A stretch of 45,317 nt of DNA. Origin: an uncultured Oscillospiraceae bacterium (lineage in GTDB: Bacteria; Bacillota; Clostridia; Oscillospirales; Ruminococcaceae). The stretch is taken from positions 1-45,317 of the forward strand of contig CASEVW010000065.1 in the NCBI GenBank assembly GCA_949291395.1, read 5' to 3'. A model generated the notes under the pieces. It did not search any database. It was not told the DNA's origin and saw only the letters and a list, made by a program, of their open reading frames with translations. A program made the translations under genes and the position numbers. Positions 22,166 through 30,471 of the stretch are shown piece after piece. Positions within the stretch are counted from its first letter, which is position 1; every line of letters starts with the position of its first letter.

Positions 22166-24100
22166 ATGATCAAGATCGATCTGAAAGGCACGATCAAAGA
22201 GTTTGAGGCGGGCGTGAGCGCCGCCGAGGTGGCCAAGAGCATCGGCATGGGCCTGTACAAAGGCGCCTGCGCCGCCCGCATCAACGGCCAGGTGTGCGAC
22301 CTGCGCACCGTGATGAACGAGGATTGCAGCCTGGAGATCCTCACCTTTGAGGACGCCGAGGGCAAGCACGCCTTCTGGCACACCGCCGCCCATGTGATGG
22401 CCCAGGCGGTGCAGCACCTGTTCCCCGAGGCCCACTTCGGCATCGGGCCCGCCTTGGAGAACGGCTGGTACTACGACATCGGCGGCGTGAAGCCCTTCAC
22501 CCCGGACCAGTTCGCCGCCATCGAGGCCGAGATGAAGAAGATCGCCAAGGCGGACATCCCGGTGGAAAAGCGGATCATCTCGGTGGAAGAAGGCCGCCAG
22601 ATCTTTGCCGGCCAGCCCTATAAGCTGGAGCTGTTGGAAGAGTACGCCGAAAAGGGCTGGGAGCTGAGCGTTTACCAGCAGGGCGACTTTGTGGACCTGT
22701 GCGCCGGCCCCCATCTGATGAGCACCGGTGCGGTGAAGGCCGTCAAACTGACCCAGGCCACCAGCGCTTACTGGCGGGGCGATTCCAGCCGGGACACCCT
22801 GTGCCGCATGTACGGCATCGCCTTCCCCAAGGCCAGCCAGCTGGAGGAATATCTGAAGCAGCAGGAAGAGGCCCTCAAGCGGGACCACAACAAGATCGGC
22901 CGTGAGCTGGAGTACTTCACCACCGTGGAGTCCATCGGCCAGGGCCTGCCGGTGCTGCTGCCCAACGGCGCCCGCACCATCCAGCTGCTGCAGCGCTGGG
23001 TGGAGGACACCGAGCAGAAGCGGGGCTACCAGCTGACCAAGACCCCCCTGATGGCCAAGCGGGACCTGTACAAGATCAGCGGCCACTGGGACCACTACCT
23101 GGACGGCATGTTCGTTTTGGGCGACCCCTACGACGAGACCAAGGAGTGCTTCGCCCTGCGCCCCATGACCTGCCCCTTCCAGTACCAGGTGTACCTGAAC
23201 CGCAAGCGCAGCTATCGTGACCTGCCCATGCGCCTGGGCGAGACCTCCACCCTGTTCCGCAACGAGGATTCCGGCGAGATGCACGGCCTGATCCGGGTGC
23301 GCCAGTTCACCATCAGTGAGGGCCACCTGATCCTGCGGCCTGACCAGCTGGAAGAGGAGTTCCGCGGCTGCCTGGAGCTGGCCAAGGAGATGCTGGATAC
23401 CCTGGGCCTGGGCGAGGACGTGAGCTTCCGCTTCAGCCAGTGGGACCCCAACCGCAAGGATAAGTACGAAGGCACCCCCGAGCAGTGGGAGGAAGCCCAG
23501 GGCCTGATGAAGAAGATCCTGGACCACCTGGGCCTGGAATATCAGATCGGCATCGACGAGGCCGCCTTCTACGGCCCCAAGCTGGACATCCAGATCAAGA
23601 ACGTGTTCGGCAAAGAGGATACCCTCATCACCATCCAGATCGACATGCTGCTGGCCCAGAAGTTTGGCATGACCTATGTGGGCGAGGACGGCCAGGAGCA
23701 CATCCCCTACATCATCCACCGCACCTCCATCGGCTGCTACGAGCGCACCCTGGCCCTGCTGCTGGAGAAGTATGCCGGCGCCCTGCCCACCTGGCTGATG
23801 CCCACCCAGGTGGAGATCATCCCCATCACCGAGCGCCAGCACGAGTATGCCCGCAAGCTGCACAAGCAGCTGGAAGATGCCGGCATCCGGGTGGACACCG
23901 ACTACCGCAGCGAGAAGATGGGCTACAAGATCCGGGAAGCCCAGCTGAAGAAGATCCCCTACATGCTGGTGGTGGGCGACAAGGAGATGGAGACCGGCGA
24001 GGTGGCCGTGCGCGCCCGCAAGGAGGAAAAGGGCGGCGTGATGACCGTGGACGCCTTCCTGGGCCAGATCCTGAAAGAGATCGCCACCAAGGAGCGGTAA
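22166..24100 (+). CDS. thrS: Threonyl-tRNA synthetase
   Basis: A 644-residue class II synthetase that attaches threonine to tRNA-Thr. Domains in order: TGS (about 1-60), the editing domain with HTAAH (72-76) and DLCAGPHL, the catalytic core with motif 2 region (LPMRLGETSTLFRNEDSGEMHG) and RPMTCPFQYQVYL, motif 3 (HRTSIGCYERTLALLLEKY) and the anticodon-binding domain (PTQVEIIPI to the end). I start it at 22166, 9 nt after GGAGG; the open frame running back to 21866 crosses the T-box and is not coding. Motif 3 differs from the common HRAILGSLERF form, but length and all blocks support an active enzyme. Confidence 0.97.
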   Translation: MIKIDLKGTIKEFEAGVSAAEVAKSIGMGLYKGACAARINGQVCDLRTVMNEDCSLEILTFEDAEGKHAFWHTAAHVMAQAVQHLFPEAHFGIGPALENGWYYDIGGVKPFTPDQFAAIEAEMKKIAKADIPVEKRIISVEEGRQIFAGQPYKLELLEEYAEKGWELSVYQQGDFVDLCAGPHLMSTGAVKAVKLTQATSAYWRGDSSRDTLCRMYGIAFPKASQLEEYLKQQEEALKRDHNKIGRELEYFTTVESIGQGLPVLLPNGARTIQLLQRWVEDTEQKRGYQLTKTPLMAKRDLYKISGHWDHYLDGMFVLGDPYDETKECFALRPMTCPFQYQVYLNRKRSYRDLPMRLGETSTLFRNEDSGEMHGLIRVRQFTISEGHLILRPDQLEEEFRGCLELAKEMLDTLGLGEDVSFRFSQWDPNRKDKYEGTPEQWEEAQGLMKKILDHLGLEYQIGIDEAAFYGPKLDIQIKNVFGKEDTLITIQIDMLLAQKFGMTYVGEDGQEHIPYIIHRTSIGCYERTLALLLEKYAGALPTWLMPTQVEIIPITERQHEYARKLHKQLEDAGIRVDTDYRSEKMGYKIREAQLKKIPYMLVVGDKEMETGEVAVRARKEEKGGVMTVDAFLGQILKEIATKER

Positions 24101-24145
24101 ACACCGGCCCGGCCTTGCCGCACTCTATTACAATAATGATTGAGA

Positions 24146-24372
24146 GGAAACGCCCGTTTTCAGGCGTTTCCTTACGGCTGCCGAAAAAGTCGGCAGCCTT
24201 CTGGGGGGCACCAAACGCACACCCCGCACTTAGTGCGGGGGATGCTTTTTGGTTTCCCCCAGTACCCTTTTCCGGCAAAAAAACCACAGATTTTGCGCAC
24301 AAAGCACACAAAATCCGTGGTTTTTTCTGTCGAGGTGTCCTGAGCCCCGGTACATGCCCGTGGCTCAGGACA
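24146..24372 (+). other. Cluster of five hairpins in the thrS-adh gap
   Basis: The 445-bp gap contains five separate stem-loops: GGAAACGCC/GGCGTTTCC (24146-24171), GGCTGCCGA/TCGGCAGCC (24176-24198), CCCCGCAC/GTGCGGGG (24222-24240), a bidirectional terminator with AAAACCAC/GTGGTTTT and GATTTTG/CAAAATC (24276-24326), and TGTCCTGAGCC/GGCTCAGGACA (24336-24372). The first probably ends thrS. No coding frame is convincing. From 24373 to the adh start I see only an unclear promoter. Confidence 0.6.
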
Positions 24373-24545
24373 AAGATCTTATCTGCTCGGTTACAGCATC
24401 ACTCACCTTATAAACCATCTATAAACAATCACAGACGCAGGCGACCCGGCACAATGGCAGCTGCAGTTTTCCGGCGGAGATGAGGAAGACGGTCCGTAAC
24501 GGAAAGAAAGCTGCCGGTGTCCCCTGCGCCGGGAGGTGTCTTTTT

Positions 24546-25769
24546 ATGAATCCGTTCCGCAAAGTTTATTGCCGTGTTTATCAATTGGTGTTTCGCATCG
24601 CGCTGCCCATTTTGCCCTACCGGGAACCGAAACTTCTGGACGGGGTGCAGGGCGTGGCCGGCCTGCTGACCGAAAAAGGCATCCGGCAGGTGCTGCTGGT
24701 CACCGACAAGGGCATCCGCAGCCACGATCTGACCCTGCCGCTGGAACAGGCCCTGGCCGAGGCGGGCATCGGCGTGAGCATCTTCGACGACACCGTGGCC
24801 AACCCCACGGTGGCCAACGTGGAGGCCGCCCGCCGGATGTATCTAGAAAATAGCTGCCAGGCCATCATCGCCTTTGGCGGCGGTTCCGCCATGGACTGCG
24901 CCAAGGGCTGCGGCGCCCGCATCGCCCGGCCCCGCAAGACCCTGGACAAGATGGAGGGCCTTTTGCATGTGATGCGCCCGCTGCCGCCGCTCATCGCCGT
25001 GCCCACCACCGCCGGCACCGGCAGCGAGACCACCCTGGCCGCCGTCATCACCGACGGCGAGACCCACCACAAATATCCCATCAATGACTTTGCCCTCATC
25101 CCGCCCTACGCCCTGCTGGACCCGGAGGTCACCGTGGGCCTGCCGCCTCATCTCACCGCTACCACCGGCATGGATGCCATGACCCATGCGGTGGAGGCGT
25201 ACATCGGCGGCTCCACCACCAAGGGCACCCGCCAGGCTTCCATCGAGGCGGTGCGGCTGATCCTGGACAACCTGGAGCATGCCTACCAAAACGGCCAGGA
25301 CCGGAACGCCCGGGCCAAGATGCTGCGGGCCGCCTACCTGGCGGGCACCGCCTTCACCAAAAGCTATGTGGGCTATGTGCACGCGGTGGCCCACTCCCTG
25401 GGCGGGCAGTACGGCATCCCTCACGGCCTGGCCAACGCGGTGCTGCTGCCGGAGGTGCTGGAAGCCTACGGCCCCGCCGCTCACAAGCGCCTGGGCCGCC
25501 TGGCGGTGGAAACCGGGGTGGCGTCCAGCCAGGACACTCCGGCCCAGGCTTCCGCCAAGTTCATCGCCCGGCTGCGCCGGATGAATGCCGACATGGGCAT
25601 CCCCCGCACCCTGGAAGGCATCCGGGAGGAGGACCTGCCCAAGCTGGCCCGGCAGGCCGACCACGAGGGCAACCCCCTCTATCCGGTGCCGGTGCTAATG
25701 GATGCCGAAGAATTGCAGGCGCTGTACCGCCTGGTGATGCCGAAACGGGAGGAAGAGAACAATGACTGA
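24546..25769 (+). CDS. Iron-containing alcohol dehydrogenase
   Basis: A 407-residue NAD(P)-dependent group III alcohol dehydrogenase that interconverts alcohols and aldehydes. The cofactor motif GGGSAMDCAKG and the TAGTGSETT segment are clear, and the metal-binding histidines lie in MTHAVEAYI and HAVAHSLGGQYGIPHGLANA. The start at 24546 (MNPFRKVYCRV) has GGGAGG 10 nt upstream; the frame open from 24480 lacks such a site. The last codons overlap the aldehyde dehydrogenase start by 8 bp, so the two are coupled and probably act in sequence on the same alcohol/aldehyde. The substrate cannot be told; the N-terminal extension before the Rossmann-like domain is typical of this subfamily. Confidence 0.93.
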   Translation: MNPFRKVYCRVYQLVFRIALPILPYREPKLLDGVQGVAGLLTEKGIRQVLLVTDKGIRSHDLTLPLEQALAEAGIGVSIFDDTVANPTVANVEAARRMYLENSCQAIIAFGGGSAMDCAKGCGARIARPRKTLDKMEGLLHVMRPLPPLIAVPTTAGTGSETTLAAVITDGETHHKYPINDFALIPPYALLDPEVTVGLPPHLTATTGMDAMTHAVEAYIGGSTTKGTRQASIEAVRLILDNLEHAYQNGQDRNARAKMLRAAYLAGTAFTKSYVGYVHAVAHSLGGQYGIPHGLANAVLLPEVLEAYGPAAHKRLGRLAVETGVASSQDTPAQASAKFIARLRRMNADMGIPRTLEGIREEDLPKLARQADHEGNPLYPVPVLMDAEELQALYRLVMPKREEENND

Positions 25770-27141
25770 ACAGCAGATCGCACAGATCGTGGAAAAACAG
25801 CGGCGCTTTTTCGCCACCGGCAAGACCCTGCCCAGGGCCTTTCGGGAAAAGGCGCTGGATGACCTGAAGACGGCCATTTTGCGCCACGAGGCCCACATCG
25901 ACGCCGCCCTGAAAGCGGACCTGGGAAAAGGCCGGACGGAAGGCTACATGTGTGAGACAGGCATGACCCTGGCGGAGCTTTCCTGGATGCGCCGCCACCT
26001 GGCGGGCCTGATGCGGGACAAGACCGTTTACACCCCGATTTCCCAGTTTGCGGCCCGCAGCTTCCGCAGCCCCTCGCCCTATGGCGTAACCCTCATCATG
26101 AGCCCCTGGAACTACCCGCTGATGCTCACCCTGGAACCGCTGATCGACGCGCTGGCCGCTGGCAACACCGCCGTGGTCAAGCCCAGCGCTTATTCCCCCG
26201 AGACCAGCCGGGTCATCCAGACCATCCTGAGCGAGTGCTTCCCGCCGGAGTATGTGTATGTGGTCACCGGCGGCCGGGCGGAGAACCAGGCCCTGCTGGA
26301 ACAGAAATTCGATAAGATCTTTTTCACCGGCGGCAAGACCGTGGGCCGGGAGGTGCTGCGCCACGCCGCCGAATACCTGACCCCCGTCACCCTGGAGCTG
26401 GGCGGCAAGAGCCCCTGCATCGTGGACGCCACCGCCAATTTGAAGCTGGCGGCAAAGCGCATCGTGTTCGGCAAGTATCTGAACTGCGGCCAGACCTGTG
26501 TGGCGCCGGACTACCTGTATTGCGAGGCCTCCATCCGGGACCAGCTGGTGGCGGAGATCCAAAAGGAGATCGCGGCCCAGTTCGGCCAGGCCCCCCTGGC
26601 AAACCCCGATTACGGCAAGATCATCAACCGCAAGCACTTTGACCGCATCCTGGGCCTGATCGATCCGGTCAAAACGGTCACCGGCGGTCAGTCCGACCCG
26701 GAGGCCCTGCGCATCGCCCCCACGGTGATGACCAACGTGACCTTTGAGGATGCGGTGATGGGCGAGGAGATCTTTGGGCCGGTGCTGCCGGTGCTCACCT
26801 GGAACACCCTGGACGAGGCCATCGCCCAGATCGAGAGCCGTCCCCACCCGCTGGCGCTGTATTTCTTCACCTCCAGCCGGGCCAACCGGAAACAGGTGAT
26901 GGACCGGTGCCATTTTGGCGGCGGCTGTATCAACGACACCATCATCCACCTGGCCACGAGCAACATGCCCTTTGGCGGCGTGGGGGAGAGCGGCATGGGC
27001 GGCTACCACGGCAAGGCGGGCTTTGCCGAATTCAGCCACATGCGCAGCATCGTGGACAAAAAGACCTGGCTGGACCTGCCCATGCGCTACCAGCCCTACA
27101 CCGGCTTAAAGGAAAAGATGGTGCGGATGTTCTTGAAGTAA
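25762..27141 (+). CDS. Aldehyde dehydrogenase, class 3-like
   Basis: A 459-residue NAD(P)-dependent aldehyde dehydrogenase of the short, class 3 type without the N-terminal extension. PWNYPLMLTLEPLIDALAAGN binds the cofactor region, ELGGKSPC holds the general-base Glu, and NCGQTCVAPDY holds the catalytic Cys. FFTGGKTVGR replaces the common FTGS-x-x-VG, a mild variant. C-terminal hydrophobic residues (KEKMVRMFLK) suggest loose membrane contact. It overlaps the alcohol dehydrogenase and starts from GGAGG inside that gene. The pair would oxidise an alcohol to an acid, or detoxify fatty aldehydes. Confidence 0.94.
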   Translation: MTEQQIAQIVEKQRRFFATGKTLPRAFREKALDDLKTAILRHEAHIDAALKADLGKGRTEGYMCETGMTLAELSWMRRHLAGLMRDKTVYTPISQFAARSFRSPSPYGVTLIMSPWNYPLMLTLEPLIDALAAGNTAVVKPSAYSPETSRVIQTILSECFPPEYVYVVTGGRAENQALLEQKFDKIFFTGGKTVGREVLRHAAEYLTPVTLELGGKSPCIVDATANLKLAAKRIVFGKYLNCGQTCVAPDYLYCEASIRDQLVAEIQKEIAAQFGQAPLANPDYGKIINRKHFDRILGLIDPVKTVTGGQSDPEALRIAPTVMTNVTFEDAVMGEEIFGPVLPVLTWNTLDEAIAQIESRPHPLALYFFTSSRANRKQVMDRCHFGGGCINDTIIHLATSNMPFGGVGESGMGGYHGKAGFAEFSHMRSIVDKKTWLDLPMRYQPYTGLKEKMVRMFLK

Positions 27142-27214
27142 ACCGCCCCGCCGCGGCAGAAAGCATACAAAAAAGGAAACCCTGCCTGTGGACCGATCAA
27201 GGATGTCTTTGTGT

Positions 27215-27937
27215 ATGAAAAAACACCTGTCCTGCCTTTGCACCGCCCTGCTGGCCGCTGCCCTGCTGGCGGGGTGCGCTGGGGCCGAAAGCCAGCCCGC
27301 CGCCACGCCCCAGCCCACGGCTTCCACCCCTACGTCCACGCCTCAGCCTTCGCCGGCCCCCACCCCCGCCCCTACGCCGGAACCGGAAGGGGAGGAGGTG
27401 GACAGCCTGGACGCCTTTTTGACCGAAGAGCAGGCGGCGCTGTGCGCCCAGGCCGAAGAGGCGTATTACCCGCTGCGGTTCGATCCGTTTTATGCCGTGC
27501 ATCAAAATGGCTGGGAGTTTTCGGAGGAGGAGCCGGTGGGGTGGTCTGGGCACCGCTATGCCATCGTCACCGGCCCCGGCGCCACGCTGGAGGAATACCG
27601 GGAACAGCTGTTGCAGATCTTCACCCCGAACTTTTTGAAGGGATCGGAATTTGACAAGCGATTCATTTCGGTAGACGGCCAGCTGGCCATTGCGGATTTT
27701 GGCATTGGCAGCGACATCACGGTCTCCGATGTGCCGGATACCTATCAGCTGGTCTCGAAGGACGAAAACCAGGTGGAATTTTTGCGCATCGTGCATTATG
27801 TGAACGAGCGGGAGGGCGAAAGCACGGATGATTTCATCGCCCGGCGGAATTCTTCCTACGACTATACCAAAGAGATGCCCATCCGTTTGGTGAATAGCGA
27901 GGACGGCTGGCGGGTGGATGAATTTGACAGCCCCTGA
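27215..27937 (+). CDS. Lipoprotein with Thr/Pro-rich linker
   Basis: A 240-residue secreted lipoprotein. The signal MKKHLSCLCTALLAAALLAGC ends in a good lipobox (LAGC), followed by a Thr/Pro/Ser linker (about 27-60) and a folded domain of about 170 residues. The domain, with YAIVTGPGATLEEYREQLLQIFTPNF and a C-terminal PIRLVNSEDGWRVDEFDSP, looks like the IseA/NTF2-like fold that inhibits DL-endopeptidases or acts as a cell-wall accessory; this assignment is tentative. I start it at 27215 because AAGGA lies 11 nt before and the signal peptide then has the usual n-region; a GTG at 27188 is possible. It has a terminator and stands before the LytTR system. Confidence 0.8.
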   Translation: MKKHLSCLCTALLAAALLAGCAGAESQPAATPQPTASTPTSTPQPSPAPTPAPTPEPEGEEVDSLDAFLTEEQAALCAQAEEAYYPLRFDPFYAVHQNGWEFSEEEPVGWSGHRYAIVTGPGATLEEYREQLLQIFTPNFLKGSEFDKRFISVDGQLAIADFGIGSDITVSDVPDTYQLVSKDENQVEFLRIVHYVNEREGESTDDFIARRNSSYDYTKEMPIRLVNSEDGWRVDEFDSP

Positions 27938-27954
27938 TGCGGCATCCCCAGGGA

Positions 27955-27990
27955 GGAAACGCCCCTATTTTGGCGTTTCCTCTTTTCTTC
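27955..27990 (+). terminator. Terminator of the lipoprotein gene
   Basis: GGAAACGCC pairs with GGCGTTTCC, followed by TCTTTTCTTC, 18 bp after the stop. The same 9-bp arms are used after thrS (24146). Confidence 0.85.
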
Positions 27991-28056
27991 CCCCAAAAAT
28001 CCGCCAAAAAGATAGGGTTATCCGCCCCACACGGACAAACAGGGGGATTTTGGGTC

Positions 28057-28086
28057 TTGTGAAGGACAGGGGATTTGTGGTATCTT
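28057..28086 (+). promoter_or_regulatory. Promoter of the LytTR two-component operon
   Basis: -35 TTGTGA (28057-28062), 18-bp spacer, -10 TATCTT (28081-28086). ACAGGGGGATTT (28039-28050) and ACAGGGGATTT (28066-28076) form a loose direct repeat across it. Confidence 0.45.
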
Positions 28087-28123
28087 GAAGATGTATGTGA
28101 TAACCGGAAAGGAGAGGACAGAT

Positions 28124-28831
28124 ATGCTCAGGATCGCGATCGTGGAAGATGACAGCCAGTACCAGCAGCAGCTGGAAGGCTTTATCCAGCAATACGGTCA
28201 GGAGAACGACCTGACCTTTCAGATCAAGATATTCGGCGACGGCAAGGAGATCGTGGAGGACTACCAGCCGGAATACGACATCATCCTGCTGGACATCGAG
28301 ATGCCCCACCTGAACGGCATGGACGCCGCCGGCCGCATCCGCAGTCAGGACCCGGACGTGGTGCTGATGTTCGTGACCAATATGTCCCAATACGCCATCA
28401 ACGGCTACGAGGTGGGCGCGCTGGACTTCGTGCTCAAGCCCATCAACTACTACACCTTCTCGGTGCGCTTTGCCCGGGCCATCGAGCGGGCCCAAAAGCG
28501 GGAGTCCGGCCAGATCCTGCTGAATATGCCGGACGCGGTGCGCCGCATCGACATCCGCCAGATCTATTATGTGGAGGTGCAGAACCGCATGCTCCACTAT
28601 CACACCGAGCTGGGCGAGTTCATCCTGCGGGGCACCATGCAGGCGGCGGAAAAAGAGCTGGAATGCCACCACTTCGTGCGCTGCAACCACTGGTACCTGG
28701 TGAACCTGCGCCACGTGACCGAGATCCGCAGGGACGTGGTGGTGGTGGCAGGCCGTGAGCTGGAGATCAGCCGCCGCAACCGCACCGCCTTTTTGACCGC
28801 CCTGACCAACTATGTGGGAGGGAACCACTGA
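28124..28831 (+). CDS. LytTR-family response regulator (AgrA-like)
   Basis: A 235-residue regulator with a receiver domain (1-120; phosphoacceptor Asp57 in LLDIEMPHLNG, Thr85, Lys105) and a LytTR DNA-binding domain (about 128-232; IYYVEVQNRMLHYH). LytTR proteins bind two 9-bp direct repeats one face apart and usually activate. The start at 28124 has GGAGAGG directly before it. Its stop overlaps the kinase start (TGATG), so the pair is co-translated. A matching repeat pair lies just after the kinase gene, upstream of the GH2 operon, which is therefore the likely target. Confidence 0.93.
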   Translation: MLRIAIVEDDSQYQQQLEGFIQQYGQENDLTFQIKIFGDGKEIVEDYQPEYDIILLDIEMPHLNGMDAAGRIRSQDPDVVLMFVTNMSQYAINGYEVGALDFVLKPINYYTFSVRFARAIERAQKRESGQILLNMPDAVRRIDIRQIYYVEVQNRMLHYHTELGEFILRGTMQAAEKELECHHFVRCNHWYLVNLRHVTEIRRDVVVVAGRELEISRRNRTAFLTALTNYVGGNH

Positions 28832-30144
28832 TGACCGATCAGGTGTTTTTTCTCGTGGGCAGCGAGCTGCTTTTCTGGCTGACGGCGGCGCTGTTCCTGC
28901 GCCCGCTGCGCAAAAAGCCGGATGCCCTGGTGCAGGGGCTGTGCCTGGCGGCGGTGGGCTTTGCGCTGCAGCTTGCCTGCGGTTTTGCGGCCATGCAGAT
29001 CGCCTGGCTGAAATGGATGTTTTATCCGCTGCACGTGGCGCTGGCTCTGGGCTTTTTCTGGCTGTGCGCCGAGGGCAGCTTTTCCGGTGATATTTTCGGG
29101 GCTATCTGGACGGTCATGGGCCATCAGTTCGGCATGCAGCTGTGCGGCATGGTCTATGGCATCGCGTTGGAGAGCGGAGCCATCGACTGGCTGGCCAGGC
29201 CCTGCGCCATGCTGCTGGCGGCGCTGCCGCCGGTGGTGTGCGGGCTCACCATCGCCCGCTGGATGCCGGTGAAAGGCCGGTACGACATCGGCCCCCGGCA
29301 GCTGAGCGCCACCCTGCTCAGCTTTTTGGTGTTTGAAATGATGGCCCTGCTGGCCGAGGGAAGCTGGCTGGCGGGCACGCTGTGGAACAGCTGGGGAATG
29401 ATCATCATGGTGGAACTTTACTGCGCCACGCTGGTCTATCTGCAGCACGAGATGTTCAAAAAGAGCGCCATGCGCCACGAGATCGAGCTGCTGAACCGGA
29501 TGCAGGAGCAGCAGCGCCGCCAGTACGACCTGGCAAAGGAGAACATCGCCATCATCAACCGCAAATGCCACGACCTGAAACACCAGATGCAAGCCATGCG
29601 CATTTTGTTCCAGGATGAGAACCGGGAAAAATACCTGCAGGAAGTGGAGGGAGCGGTGCGCATCTACGAGGCCATCGCCAAGACTGGCAACGAGGTGTTG
29701 GACACGGTGCTCACCGAAAAAAGCCTGATCTGCGAGGCCAACAGCATCCAGGCCCACTGCGTGGCGGACGGCCGCCTGCTGGATTTTATGGACCCGGTGG
29801 ATCTGTACACCATTTTTGGCAACGCATTGGACAATGCCATCGAGAGCGTCAAGAACCTGGAGCAGACCGAAAAGCGCATCATCGACGTGCTGGTCTATCA
29901 GGAGAACCAGTTCAAGATCATCCAGATCATCAACCCGGTGGAAGGCCAGCTTCATTTTAATGAAGAGGGCCTGCCCATGACCACCAAGGAAAACAACGGT
30001 TATCACGGCTTTGGCCTGAAGAGCATCCGTCATACCGTGAAAAAGTACGGCGGTTTCCTCACGGTGAACGTGGAAAAAGGCTGCTTTTATCTGCGTGTTC
30101 TGCTGCCGGTGCAGCAGCCACAAACGGCAGAGGCCGCAATTTGA
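28831..30144 (+). CDS. GHKL sensor histidine kinase (AgrC-like)
   Basis: A 437-residue membrane kinase with six predicted helices in residues 1-205, a coiled dimerisation helix (MRHEIELLNRMQEQQRRQYDLAKEN), the phosphoacceptor His247 in NRKCHDLKHQ, and a GHKL ATP-binding domain with N box GNALDNAIESVKN and G box GFGLKSIRHTVKKYGG. This layout is that of AgrC, FsrC and ComD quorum-sensing kinases, which detect peptides. No AgrB or AgrD gene lies in the window, so the ligand could be a peptide made elsewhere or a different molecule. It phosphorylates the preceding LytTR regulator. Confidence 0.93.
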   Translation: MTDQVFFLVGSELLFWLTAALFLRPLRKKPDALVQGLCLAAVGFALQLACGFAAMQIAWLKWMFYPLHVALALGFFWLCAEGSFSGDIFGAIWTVMGHQFGMQLCGMVYGIALESGAIDWLARPCAMLLAALPPVVCGLTIARWMPVKGRYDIGPRQLSATLLSFLVFEMMALLAEGSWLAGTLWNSWGMIIMVELYCATLVYLQHEMFKKSAMRHEIELLNRMQEQQRRQYDLAKENIAIINRKCHDLKHQMQAMRILFQDENREKYLQEVEGAVRIYEAIAKTGNEVLDTVLTEKSLICEANSIQAHCVADGRLLDFMDPVDLYTIFGNALDNAIESVKNLEQTEKRIIDVLVYQENQFKIIQIINPVEGQLHFNEEGLPMTTKENNGYHGFGLKSIRHTVKKYGGFLTVNVEKGCFYLRVLLPVQQPQTAEAAI

Positions 30145-30162
30145 ACGTTTTTTACAAAAAAT

Positions 30163-30193
30163 GCCGCAAAGCGAGGGCTTTGCGGTGTTTTTT
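30163..30193 (+). terminator. Terminator of the two-component operon
   Basis: GCCGCAAAGC pairs with GCTTTGCGGT around GAGG, followed by TGTTTTTTTT, 18 bp after the kinase stop. Confidence 0.9.
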
Positions 30194-30292
30194 TGCCAAA
30201 TCTGGATTTGTGAAGAAAATACTAATTAGTAATTTTTACTGTTTGATTATGGAAATTGCACAAAAACCGAGGGGGAATTTTGTCTCTACAGA

Positions 30293-30322
30293 GACCACTT
30301 ACGCCCTGTTTTTGACCACTTA
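30293..30322 (+). promoter_or_regulatory. Direct-repeat site, probable LytTR operator
   Basis: GACCACTTA occurs at 30293-30301 and 30314-30322, a 21-bp step (two helical turns) with a 12-bp gap. This is the usual geometry of LytTR binding sites. The site ends 11 bp before the -35 of the GH2 promoter, where an activator would sit. The 327-bp gap also holds the palindrome TACTAATTAGTA near 30221. Confidence 0.55.
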
Positions 30323-30333
30323 ATCAAACCGTC

Positions 30334-30362
30334 TTGCACAGTTCTTGACGAATTTGTAAAAT
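30334..30362 (+). promoter_or_regulatory. Promoter of the GH2-GH3-GPH operon
   Basis: -35 TTGCAC (30334-30339), 17-bp spacer, -10 TAAAAT (30357-30362). The leader is about 100 nt. Confidence 0.65.
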
Positions 30363-30471
30363 TTCTATTGCAAGATGTCACAGAAATAACACATTTTCAC
30401 ATTTCACACATTTGCCTGACAGAACGGGGGAAGGAGAGACCTCCCGTTCGCAAGGAAAGCGAGGAACTGGA

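Noticed and set aside
24480-24545. Alternative start of the alcohol dehydrogenase at 24480
   Set aside because: No ribosome site, and the added residues (basic, MRKTVRNGKK) are unlike the family; GGGAGG precedes 24546.
28039-28076. ACAGGGG-ATTT repeat pair at the two-component promoter as LytTR autoregulatory site
   Set aside because: The spacing (27 bp) does not match LytTR geometry and it resembles the downstream GACCACTTA site poorly; kept only as a remark.
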